Assembly: GCA_902595805.1 (NCBI GenBank)
Contig: CACJRM010000008.1
Coordinates: 1-46,828, forward strand
Direction of reading: 5' to 3'
DNA from: an uncultured Alphaproteobacteria bacterium
GTDB lineage: Bacteria > Pseudomonadota > Alphaproteobacteria > HIMB59 > GCA-002718135
Length of the DNA: 46,828 nt
The translations under genes and the position numbers were made by a program. The notes under the pieces were generated by a model. It had not been told where the DNA came from, ran no database searches, and saw only the letters and a list, made by a program, of their open reading frames with translations. This document shows, in pieces, positions 8,170-15,850 of the stretch. The stretch's first letter is position 1; every line of letters starts with the position of its first letter.

Positions 8170-9834
8170 TTAATGTTTCTCTGACACTCCTTCCGGATAG
8201 TGCAGTCTTCCATTTTTAACAGTATATCCAGCATCTTCTAGAATTTTCTTAGCTAAGTCAATTCCAGTTTCGAACTCAGTAATACCATCTTTGTGGTAAA
8301 AACTTAGTGCTGGAGATATATGCGAACCTGCTTTAACAGCATTACCTGCCCAAGCTGCATTCACCATAACATCTCTATCAATGGCAAGAGAAACTGCTCT
8401 TCTGAAATTTACATCATCAAAAGGCGCTCTTCTATGATTCATAGCCATATACTGAAAGCCAACATCAACAGATTTTACAAGTGTAATATCTCCATCTTCT
8501 TCAACAATATTAGCAAGCACTGCTGGGTCGCCTTTATAATCGGTTAAGAAGTTTACTTCACCTTTTCTAAACATACCTAAAGCAGCTTCAACATTTGGAA
8601 TTTCTTTCATTATCCATCTATTAATTTTAGGTGGATTGAAATGACCAGAATTAGCTTCTAAGATAACTTGTTCTCTTTGTCTCCAATCAACAAACTTGAA
8701 AGGACCAGAGCCAATTCTTTTTTCCTCAATTATTGTTTCAGCATTATTACCTGTACCCTTCAAAGAATCAATTATTGGACCATAATAATGTTTAGGAACC
8801 AAATTGATTTTTGCTAGAGTTGATGTAAGGAAAGCAGCATTTGAAGACTTAAGATTAAATCTAACTACATTGTTTCCCATATCTTCCATTGAATCGATAT
8901 TCTTTACAAATGGAGAATACATTGGAACCATTTCAGCATCCATTGGAGCTTCAAAAGAGAAAATTACATCTTCTGTAGTTACAGGTTGTCCATCATGCCA
9001 GCTCATACCTGATCTAAGGGTAACATCAATTGTTTGCTCGTTCACCCAATTGAAAGACTCTGCAGCCCATGGTTGAGGAGTTCCATTAGGACCAATTCTA
9101 AGTAATCTGTCCCAAACAATTTCAGTAATCCATGAATCAGTACCACCTGAAATAAAGAATGGATTGATTGCTTGGATTTCGTCTAAACTCTGAGCTACTA
9201 AATCATTGTTTCCATTTATTGGTTCAATGTTTAGATACGTCCAGATATTTTTAATACCAAGACCAGCTTGCTCAATAGCACTACCATCCTTAAATTGCGT
9301 ATTATCATAAGCAAAGTTCAATAATGGATGAACTAAATATGCATTTGCTGCATCATCAGCTAAAAGTTGTTGAGCTTGGTCAACAATTTGTTTCCTAGCA
9401 TCAGGATCCATAGTTACTCTTTGTTTTTCTGCAAGTTCATCATAAGCAGAACTTACATAACCAATAAAGTTATATCCCTTTTCTGCAGTTGATGAATGAA
9501 AAAGATTGTAAGTAAATTCATCAGGATCACTTCTTTCAGGACGACTAACCATCTGCCACATCGTTAAATCCCAAGTATCTTCATCAAGTCTTTTATACCA
9601 AACTTGATCAGCCATTTGTGGCCAAGGTACTGCATTTACAGTAATATCTAAGCCTAGCTCATTTAATGTTTGTGCTATTATTAAGGCCGCAGTATGCGGA
9701 GCTGGTCCAGCAGCTTGCTCTCTCGCCCAAAGTTTCATACTTCTTACTTCTTCTGCTGATGCAGAACTAACTAAAAAAGGTAAAATCAATGAGGAAATAA
9801 GACCAGCAAAAATAGCTATTAGTTTTTTTCGCAT
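8170..9834 (-). CDS. Peptide ABC transporter binding protein, apparently circularly permuted
   Basis: A 554-residue exported solute-binding protein of the SBP_bac_5 (DppA/OppA) family. The start ATG at 9834 is supported by GGAGG ending 5 bases upstream; an in-frame start at 9846 is less likely. A signal peptide covers residues 1-27 (MRKKLIAIFAG, then LVSSASA). The domain order is unusual. Residues about 33-195 look like the usual C-terminal third (AQTLNELGLDITVNAVPW, then RSDPDEFTYNLF, ARKQIVDQAQQLLADDAANAY). Residues about 210-554 look like the usual N-terminal two thirds (INPFFISGG, LRSGMSWHDGQPVTTEDVIF, GSGPFKFVDW, FRRAVSLAIDRDVM), ending at AKKILEDAG. Total length is normal. It heads the five-gene transporter operon. 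Family is certain; permutation is my reading of motif order. Confidence 0.88.
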   Translation of the reverse strand: MRKKLIAIFAGLISSLILPFLVSSASAEEVRSMKLWAREQAAGPAPHTAALIIAQTLNELGLDITVNAVPWPQMADQVWYKRLDEDTWDLTMWQMVSRPERSDPDEFTYNLFHSSTAEKGYNFIGYVSSAYDELAEKQRVTMDPDARKQIVDQAQQLLADDAANAYLVHPLLNFAYDNTQFKDGSAIEQAGLGIKNIWTYLNIEPINGNNDLVAQSLDEIQAINPFFISGGTDSWITEIVWDRLLRIGPNGTPQPWAAESFNWVNEQTIDVTLRSGMSWHDGQPVTTEDVIFSFEAPMDAEMVPMYSPFVKNIDSMEDMGNNVVRFNLKSSNAAFLTSTLAKINLVPKHYYGPIIDSLKGTGNNAETIIEEKRIGSGPFKFVDWRQREQVILEANSGHFNPPKINRWIMKEIPNVEAALGMFRKGEVNFLTDYKGDPAVLANIVEEDGDITLVKSVDVGFQYMAMNHRRAPFDDVNFRRAVSLAIDRDVMVNAAWAGNAVKAGSHISPALSFYHKDGITEFETGIDLAKKILEDAGYTVKNGRLHYPEGVSEKH

Positions 9835-9839
9835 ATATA

Positions 9840-9844
9840 CCTCC
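9840..9844 (-). promoter_or_regulatory. Strong ribosome binding site of the first peptide-binding protein
   Basis: On the minus strand the sequence GGAGG is followed by five bases (TATAT) and the ATG at 9834. It decides the start in favour of 9834 over an in-frame start at 9846 that lies upstream of this site. Most genes in the window have only weak purine stretches before the start, so this is one of the few strong sites, in keeping with high expression of a binding protein. Confidence 0.8.
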
Positions 9845-9864
9845 AAAAAAAATTATAATTAATT

Positions 9865-9886
9865 GTATGCATATTAGAGTACATAC
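9865..9886. promoter_or_regulatory. Inverted repeat upstream of the first peptide transporter operon
   Basis: GTATG at 9865-9869 and CATAC at 9882-9886 form an inverted repeat with a 12-base spacer, about 31 bases upstream of the binding-protein ATG. The central ATTAGAG resembles the spacer ATTAGTG of the palindrome at 27442-27464, and both are preceded by CAT, so it could be a diverged site for the same regulator. The arms differ, so this is a weak call. The 114-base gap between the oxidoreductase stop and this operon holds nothing else that I recognise. Confidence 0.35.
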
Positions 9887-9948
9887 TTAAAGTCTTTTAA
9901 TGTCAATGTTTGAGTGATTAAAAATCAACGCTAATATTCAATTTAGTA

Positions 9949-10941
9949 TTAGATTTTAATATTTGATTTTCCTATTTTCTTTGGATTTTCAATAAAATCA
10001 TGCGCTTTGTACGCGCGGTCAAAACTAAACGTTTCTATGTTTGGATGAATAATTTTATTTCTTTCCATTAGTTTGTTTATATAATTTCCAATCATGGAAA
10101 TATTTTTATTGTTTTGAAGAAAAGCTTGTACAATTTTAATATTTATACCTTTTGGGGCATAGCTATAATAATCAAATTTAGGCTTAATTATACTTGACGA
10201 AGAATAAGAACAAACAATACCTTTATTTTTTATAATTTTTGGAATTAGATTTATATTTTTACCAAAATCAACTTCTACAACCCTATCAACTAATAGGCCC
10301 TTAGTGAATTCATTAACAATATTGATAATTTCAATTTCAGAAAGTTTTTTATAATTTAAAACTAAATCAGCGCCTAAATTTTTACAGATATTTTTTTTAG
10401 CAGCATTACTAACTGTAGTAATCACTTTCGATCCATTTAATTTTGCAAATTGTATTGCATAATTACTGACTGCTCCAGCTCCACCTGAAATAAATACAAA
10501 TTTTTCACTATATTTTTTTTCTGAAAAAACTGAATAGTATGCAGTGGCTACTGGCACGCCTAGTATTGAAGATTTTGAAGCGGAGATATTATTTGGAGTG
10601 AATATCAATTTATTTTTATTTAATTTATAATATTGAGCACAAGTTCCATATTGTTGGTTCTTTGAACCTCCGCAAATCCAAAATTTTTTTCCAATTAAAT
10701 TTTTATAATTTGGATTCCCTACTTCTACTACTTTTCCAGATCCATCCGTATGGGGTATAATAAATTCTTGATTAAGTTTTTTTGATATCCATCCAGATCG
10801 TTGCTTAGTGTCAGCAGGATTAACACTTGAATACAAAATTTCCAAAACAACTTCATCTTTTTTGACTTGAGGATCATCAAATGTTCCAGATTTTAAAACT
10901 TTTTTTGCTTCTCCAGTTTGCTCATAATAAATTGCTTTCAT
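9949..10941 (-). CDS. Zinc-independent MDR oxidoreductase (quinone oxidoreductase-like)
   Basis: A 330-residue medium-chain dehydrogenase/reductase. The GroES-like N-terminal domain (residues 1 to about 120) contains SSVNPADTKQRSG, typical of the quinone oxidoreductase/zeta-crystallin branch, and lacks the Cys/His zinc ligands of alcohol dehydrogenases. The Rossmann domain carries the nucleotide motif SGGAGAVSNYAIQFAKLNGSK, where the glycine motif is AGAVS rather than AGGVG. Expected chemistry is NADPH-dependent reduction of quinones or enals; the substrate is unknown. The gene is divergent from the M28 peptidase gene, with a 109-base region holding a perfect palindrome between them. The next gene on the strand, the binding protein, starts 115 bases downstream. 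Confidence 0.82.
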   Translation of the reverse strand: MKAIYYEQTGEAKKVLKSGTFDDPQVKKDEVVLEILYSSVNPADTKQRSGWISKKLNQEFIIPHTDGSGKVVEVGNPNYKNLIGKKFWICGGSKNQQYGTCAQYYKLNKNKLIFTPNNISASKSSILGVPVATAYYSVFSEKKYSEKFVFISGGAGAVSNYAIQFAKLNGSKVITTVSNAAKKNICKNLGADLVLNYKKLSEIEIINIVNEFTKGLLVDRVVEVDFGKNINLIPKIIKNKGIVCSYSSSSIIKPKFDYYSYAPKGINIKIVQAFLQNNKNISMIGNYINKLMERNKIIHPNIETFSFDRAYKAHDFIENPKKIGKSNIKI

Positions 10942-10976
10942 CTTATAATGATATAAAATAATTTGATCTTTATCAA

Positions 10977-10995
10977 TGATGACAAATTATCATCA
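10977..10995. promoter_or_regulatory. Second, overlapping inverted repeat in the 10.9-11.05 kb divergent promoter
   Basis: TGATGA (10977-10982) and TCATCA (10990-10995) form a perfect 6-base inverted repeat with a 7-base spacer, the same spacing as the palindrome at 10987-11007, which it overlaps by nine bases. The overlapping elements could be two adjacent sites for one dimeric regulator on opposite faces, or a side effect of the shared TCATCA core. It lies about 36 bases from the oxidoreductase start and 56 from the peptidase start. Confidence 0.4.
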
Positions 10996-11007
10996 CTAAA
11001 ATGATAA
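10987..11007. promoter_or_regulatory. Palindromic operator candidate (site 1)
   Basis: TTATCAT, a 7-base spacer CACTAAA, and ATGATAA form a perfect inverted repeat. It sits in the 109-base divergent region, 45 bases from the oxidoreductase ATG (10941) and 43 bases before the peptidase ATG (11051), where one site could control both genes. The core TCAT-CACTAA-N-ATGA recurs at 27442-27464. A near copy, 18 of 21 positions on the opposite strand, occurs at 32618-32638. The spacing fits a dimeric repressor or activator of the GntR or similar type, but no such gene is in the window. Confidence 0.65.
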
Positions 11008-11050
11008 ATTTCTACTTCATTTAATTTTATAAAGTAGATATAGAATAATT

Positions 11051-12757
11051 ATGGATGAAATACTAAAACAAGTTAATGTAGACAACGCTTGGGATCTTGT
11101 CGAAGTTTATTCAAAAATGGCAAGATGGAAACCAGATGATGTTAATAAATCATGTGATGAAATTACCAACAGACTTGATAAGTTTGGAGTCGAATATAAA
11201 GTATATAATCCTGAGCTCTACTTAAGCATACCATATACAGCAAGTGTTAAATTAAGTAGCGGAGATACGCTTCATGCTAAACCACCAGCTTATAGTATAA
11301 ATTGTGAAGAAGGTATAACTGCTAAATTGCATTATGTTCCAGCCCATTTTAAAAAAGATATAGAAAATCTATTTGATAAATCTCAAGATAAAGAAGCATC
11401 AACACCAGATAAAGTAAGAGGAAAAATAATTATTTCTGAAGGTTTTGCTTTTCCAGGTAAAATTCAAGATTTTGAAAAAGCAGGTGCTGTTGGCGTAATA
11501 GCTGTAAACCCTGGAGTTGATATACATTGGGGAATTTGCACATCTATATGGGGAATGCCGGAATACGATAATCTAGAAAACAAACCTAATATTCCTGTTG
11601 TTGCCGTAAATTTAGATGATGGAAAAAAGCTGATAGAATTATCAAAAAATAATGAAGAGGCTACTCTATTTACCAAACTTGAAGAAGGATGGTTTAATCA
11701 AAAAATACCAGAAGTAACTATAAAAAGTGATAACAACAGCAAAGATTTCATTTTATTGCATGGACACTATGATTCTTGGGACGTAGGTGTTGGAGATAAT
11801 GCAACTGGAGATGCAACAATGCTAGAAATCGCTAGATTGCTTCAAGAGAATAAAAGCAAGCTTAATAGATCAGTAAAAATAGTTTGGTGGCCTGGACATT
11901 CTACAGGAAGATATGCTGGCAGTACATGGTATGCAGATAATTTTGGAATTGAACTGAGCAATAATTGTGTAGCACAAATTAATTGTGATTCACCTGGATG
12001 TAGGTGGGCAGATACATTTGATCATTTATCAGTAATGACTGAAGCAGAGGACTATGTTCACAAAATTATTAAAGGTGTAGCAAATATCACACCTGTATGT
12101 GAAAGACCTCATAGAGCTGGTGATTATTCATTTAATAATATCGGGATTAGTAGCTTTTTTATGTTGAGTTCTACAATGACTCCTGAACTTAGAAAAGAAA
12201 AGGGTTATTATGCCGTTGGTGGTTGTGGAGGTAACATAGCATGGCACACTGAAAATGATATATTAGAAATTGCTGATAAAAAGAATTTAGAAAGAGATAT
12301 TAAAGTTTATGCAGCAAGTATAATTGAATTAAGCACTTGCAAATATTTACCTTTCAATTGGCAAGCTTCAGCCAATGAATTTGAAAAAGTTTTAAATAAT
12401 TATCAAAAAAATTGTGGTGATAATTTTGATTTAAGTGAAGCCATTACTGCGGCAGATGATTTTAAAAATAAGATTAAAAGTTTTTATGAAAAAATTAATA
12501 ATGATAGCCTAGATCCTGGAAAAGCTAATGCTATAATTATGAAACTAGCACGAATTTTAGTTCCTCTTAATTATGCTAGAAACCCAAGGTTTTCTCATGA
12601 CCCTGCTGTACCAATTCCTCAATTACCTGTCTTATCTCTATGTGATGAGTTTGCTGAAGCTCCTAAAGATAAATATGGATTTATAAAAAATCAACTTGTT
12701 AGAGGTAGAAATAGAGTTGTAGACGCTTTAAACGAAGCTGGAAATTTACTAGAATAA
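11051..12757 (+). CDS. M28-family peptidase-like protein with altered active site
   Basis: A 568-residue protein with an N-terminal extension, a PA-like insert at about residues 100-215 (GFAFPGKIQDFEKAGAVGVIAVN) and an M28 aminopeptidase-like domain. Metal-ligand candidates are H239 in LHGHYDSW, D249 in VGDNATGDA, D313 in NCDSPG and H399 in AWHTEND. The usual Glu-Glu pair (general base plus ligand, in the context FxxxxxEExGLxGS) is replaced here by GH in WWPGHSTGRYAGS (H283). So the catalytic base is missing, and His may take over a metal position. No signal peptide is seen, so it is probably cytosolic, acting on imported peptides or amides. It heads a (+) unit with a DMT permease and a dipeptide epimerase. 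Fold is secure; peptidase activity is not. Confidence 0.82.
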   Translation: MDEILKQVNVDNAWDLVEVYSKMARWKPDDVNKSCDEITNRLDKFGVEYKVYNPELYLSIPYTASVKLSSGDTLHAKPPAYSINCEEGITAKLHYVPAHFKKDIENLFDKSQDKEASTPDKVRGKIIISEGFAFPGKIQDFEKAGAVGVIAVNPGVDIHWGICTSIWGMPEYDNLENKPNIPVVAVNLDDGKKLIELSKNNEEATLFTKLEEGWFNQKIPEVTIKSDNNSKDFILLHGHYDSWDVGVGDNATGDATMLEIARLLQENKSKLNRSVKIVWWPGHSTGRYAGSTWYADNFGIELSNNCVAQINCDSPGCRWADTFDHLSVMTEAEDYVHKIIKGVANITPVCERPHRAGDYSFNNIGISSFFMLSSTMTPELRKEKGYYAVGGCGGNIAWHTENDILEIADKKNLERDIKVYAASIIELSTCKYLPFNWQASANEFEKVLNNYQKNCGDNFDLSEAITAADDFKNKIKSFYEKINNDSLDPGKANAIIMKLARILVPLNYARNPRFSHDPAVPIPQLPVLSLCDEFAEAPKDKYGFIKNQLVRGRNRVVDALNEAGNLLE

Positions 12758-12767
12758 TTTTTTTTTA

Positions 12768-13634
12768 ATGCCATCAAGATTCATTGGATTGGCATTTATT
12801 TTAATTTCAATTTTTTTTGCCTCTTTAATGATCATTTTAATTAAATTGTTATCTGAGGATATGAATATTTTTAGTATACTATTCTACAGAGGTTTTTTTG
12901 GATTCATTTTATCATTATTTTTTTTTATAAAAATTGACTTTAGAGAATTAAAAACAAAAAAAATTCATATTCATTTGATTCGATCAATAATTAATGCGCT
13001 TGCTTTATATTTTTGGTTTACATCCCTAACATTATCTTCTCTGGCAGATGTTTCAGCAATAGGTAATTCAGCTCCAATCTTTGCTACTTTTTTAGCAACA
13101 TTATTTATGAAAGAAAAAGTTGTACTATCAAGAATTGTTGCAATTTTTTTAGGTTTTATAGGAGTAATTTTAATTTTAGATCCAAGCTTTAACGATATTG
13201 AAAAAGGTCACTACTATGCATTAATGTCTGCTATTTTGTGGGGTTTCCTCGTGATTTATCTAAAAAGCTTAAGTAAAACTGAAAATTATTTCTCAGTTAT
13301 TTTTTATTTTCAGTTATTTTTATTTGTTTTTTTTGGCACAGTTTTTTTTAGTTACATAGTAATACCAAATACATTTAATTTTGTTTTAATATTACTTATG
13401 GCTTTATTTGGTAATATATCTCAAATTTCTTATTTCCAAGCATTGAAATATAAAGATATAAGTTTTATCTCTCCTTTCGAATATCTACGATTTATATTTA
13501 TTACAATTTTTGGAATTCTATTTTTTAGTGAATTTCCTGAAATCTCTACTTATATTGGCTCTTTAATTATTTTTGTAGGAATTTTAATTATCAATATTAA
13601 TATAAAAAAAATTTCAAATAGTTTTAAATTATGA
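12768..13634 (+). CDS. EamA/DMT-family permease
   Basis: A 288-residue membrane protein with about ten hydrophobic segments arranged as two EamA repeats. Typical family features are an early FYRGFFG segment, ALYFWFTSLTLSSLADVSAIGNSAPIFATFLA in repeat 1, and the EFPEISTYIGSLIIFVGILI end of repeat 2. Members export or import amino acids and other metabolites. The gene lies 10 bases after the M28 gene and overlaps the following dipeptide epimerase gene by 4 bases, so it probably moves a substrate or product of those two enzymes. A second DMT gene closes the operon at 43.9 kb. Confidence 0.85.
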   Translation: MPSRFIGLAFILISIFFASLMIILIKLLSEDMNIFSILFYRGFFGFILSLFFFIKIDFRELKTKKIHIHLIRSIINALALYFWFTSLTLSSLADVSAIGNSAPIFATFLATLFMKEKVVLSRIVAIFLGFIGVILILDPSFNDIEKGHYYALMSAILWGFLVIYLKSLSKTENYFSVIFYFQLFLFVFFGTVFFSYIVIPNTFNFVLILLMALFGNISQISYFQALKYKDISFISPFEYLRFIFITIFGILFFSEFPEISTYIGSLIIFVGILIININIKKISNSFKL

Positions 13635-14632
13635 AATCAAAAATTAAATGTAAATTTAGAAAAAAAATATGGAGATTAAAAGAAGAGTTTAAAACTTCAA
13701 ATAGAAGAAATGACACCAACCAAGTTGTAACGATTGAAGCAATTATAAAAAAAAACAATATTATTGGTAGAGGAGAAAGTACTCCTTACTATCGATATGG
13801 AGAAGATATCAATAATTCTTTGTATGAATTATCAAAAATTAAGACATTTATTGAAAATGGAATTACAAGAAAAAAATTACAAGACTATATGAAACCTTCT
13901 AGTGCTAGATGTGCAATTGATTGTGCGCTTTGGGATATAGAAGCAAAAGAAAAAAATAAAAGAATCTGGGATATACTAAAAATAAAAAGAAAGCCTCAAC
14001 CTTTAAAAACTCTAGAAAGTTATGGAATTAGGCCTTTAAACATACTTAAAAAAAATATAATAGATGATAATTATCCTGAATTTATAAAAGTTAAAGCCAA
14101 TAGAAATAACGTATTAGATATAGTCAAAACTGTAAACAATACATCAAAAAGCTCTAAATTAATAATCGACTTTAATGAAAGTTTGAGACCAAGTGACATA
14201 ATACCGTTAAGTAAAAAATTAAAAAAAAATAATGTAGTATTACTAGAACAACCATTACATGAAAAACAAGATGAAATTTTATCAACATTTAAACATGAAA
14301 TTCCAATAGGAGCTGATGAGTCATGTCATACAAGTGAAGATGTTCTTAAGATAAAAAACAAATACGACTTCATTATTATTAAACCGGGTAAATCAGGAGG
14401 TTTAACAGAAGCTTTGAAAGTAAATAAAATAGCAAAAAAACATAACCTAAAAACTATGATTGTGTGTATGTTTGGTTCTTCTCTTGCGGTGGCTCCTGCA
14501 TATGTTTTGGCATTAGATGGAGCTACATATAATAATATTGAAGTACCAAAAATAATGTTAGATGACAGAAAATTTAAAATTGAGTGTCACGATCAACTAA
14601 TTTATGCTCCAGATAAGAAATTATGGGGTTAA
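13631..14632 (+). CDS. Dipeptide epimerase (L-Ala-D/L-Glu epimerase type, enolase superfamily)
   Basis: A 333-residue member of the MLE subgroup of the enolase superfamily. The N-terminal substrate loop GRGESTPYYRYGED matches the E(C/A/S)xPYxRYGE signature of Ala-Glu epimerases such as YcjG. The barrel shows the paired acid/base lysines K153 and K155 (FIKVKAN), metal ligands D180 (LIIDFNE), E206 (LLEQPL) and D229 (IGADES), and the second-face lysine K251 (IIIKPGKSGG), so the active site looks complete. The family converts L-Ala-D-Glu to L-Ala-L-Glu in recycling of murein peptides, with relatives acting on other dipeptides. ATGA overlap with the DMT gene indicates coupled translation; the 3' end overlaps the convergent amidohydrolase by 4 bases. 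Confidence 0.88.
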   Translation: MKSKIKCKFRKKIWRLKEEFKTSNRRNDTNQVVTIEAIIKKNNIIGRGESTPYYRYGEDINNSLYELSKIKTFIENGITRKKLQDYMKPSSARCAIDCALWDIEAKEKNKRIWDILKIKRKPQPLKTLESYGIRPLNILKKNIIDDNYPEFIKVKANRNNVLDIVKTVNNTSKSSKLIIDFNESLRPSDIIPLSKKLKKNNVVLLEQPLHEKQDEILSTFKHEIPIGADESCHTSEDVLKIKNKYDFIIIKPGKSGGLTEALKVNKIAKKHNLKTMIVCMFGSSLAVAPAYVLALDGATYNNIEVPKIMLDDRKFKIECHDQLIYAPDKKLWG

Positions 14633-15849
14633 GAAAAAGAGTTTTTGATTATTTCTCCGTCCTTAATTATTAACATTAAATTTTTATCAATATTGTTAAA
14701 GACATTTATATCGTTTATGGGATTTTTTTTGAGAACAATTAAATCAGCAAATGCCTCTTTCTTTATTGTTCCAATTTTGTTTCTCATATTTAAAATTTCA
14801 GCATTAATTGAAGTTGCTGATCTTAATACGTCAATATTTTTTTGATAATAACTTCTTAAAACCAATTCGTTACTTTGTTTTTTTAAGTATTCTCTACCAT
14901 GAAGATCAGACCCCAAACCTAATTTAACGCCAGCTTTAAAACAATTCTGAATAGCTTTTGATCTAAGTTTATTTACTTTTTTTACTTTCTGTAAAGAAGC
15001 AGAGGACAAGCCTAATCTTTTAGAATTTTTTTCAATAAGATGTCCTGCTGATAAAGTTGGTACAACATAACTACTTGTTTTAGCAATCTGTTTAGCTGTC
15101 TCAAAAGTTATTAGACTACCATGTTCAATTGATCTTATACCAAGTTTTAAACACCTTTTTGCTCCTTCATCGGTATGACAATGTGCCATTACATAGCTAT
15201 CTCTTCTATTTGCCTCTTCAACACAAATTTTTATTTCTTTATCACTAAAGTGATTCATATTAATAGGAGCTAAATTTGTTGATACTCCGCCTGTTATAAT
15301 TAATTTGATATGAGTTGCTCCTTTTCTAAATTCTTCTCTAACTACTTTTCGCATTTTATCAGGACTATCGACAACTTGAGTAATATTTCCATCATATTCA
15401 CAAACACAATTATCTATAAAATTATTCTTTCGCATATCACCATGTCCACCAGTTTGTGTAATTGCTTTTCCAGGATAGAAAAATCTTGGTCCCTGAAATA
15501 ACCTTTCATCTAAAGCCATCTTTATTCCAATGTCTCCTCCTCCTGCATCTCTTACAGTGGTAAAACCTCTAAAAAGAGTATCATTCAAAATATTATGAGC
15601 ATGAAACGCAATATAATTTTTTGGATATTTATCTGAAGAGTAGAAATCATAATTTGGTGTGTTTGCATGAAAATGTGCATCAATTAATCCAGGCATTACA
15701 AAATAATTTTTAAGATTAATTTTATTTGTATCTTTTGATGATTTTAAATTAACGCCTATATTTTTAAATTTGTTATTCTTAATCAGTATAGAATTTTGGT
15801 TTATTATTTTTTCACCATCAAAAATTTTGGCGTTTTGTAAAAGAATCAT
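14629..15849 (-). CDS. Amidohydrolase (prolidase/imidazolonepropionase-like), copy 1
   Basis: A 406-residue TIM-barrel metal-dependent hydrolase. The start is the ATG at 15849, one base after the upstream peptidase stop (TGA-T-ATG); a TTG at 15864 is less likely. Metal-site residues are present in order: H59 and H61 (GLIDAHFHANTP), K182 (HIKLIITGG, the likely carbamylated bridge), H223 (VMAHCHTDEG), H243 (SIEHGS) and D315 (LGSDLHG). This arrangement is typical of the group that includes Xaa-Pro and Xaa-Arg dipeptidases. A paralog of similar length sits at 36723-37958. The substrate is probably a small dipeptide or amide, in line with the M20 peptidase gene just upstream. Confidence 0.85.
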   Translation of the reverse strand: MILLQNAKIFDGEKIINQNSILIKNNKFKNIGVNLKSSKDTNKINLKNYFVMPGLIDAHFHANTPNYDFYSSDKYPKNYIAFHAHNILNDTLFRGFTTVRDAGGGDIGIKMALDERLFQGPRFFYPGKAITQTGGHGDMRKNNFIDNCVCEYDGNITQVVDSPDKMRKVVREEFRKGATHIKLIITGGVSTNLAPINMNHFSDKEIKICVEEANRRDSYVMAHCHTDEGAKRCLKLGIRSIEHGSLITFETAKQIAKTSSYVVPTLSAGHLIEKNSKRLGLSSASLQKVKKVNKLRSKAIQNCFKAGVKLGLGSDLHGREYLKKQSNELVLRSYYQKNIDVLRSATSINAEILNMRNKIGTIKKEAFADLIVLKKNPINDINVFNNIDKNLMLIIKDGEIIKNSFS

Positions 15850-15850
15850 A

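Noticed and set aside
9835..9846. Upstream in-frame start giving a 558-residue binding protein
   Set aside because: The GGAGG site lies within this stretch and is spaced correctly for ATG 9834; the extension would also spoil the signal peptide.
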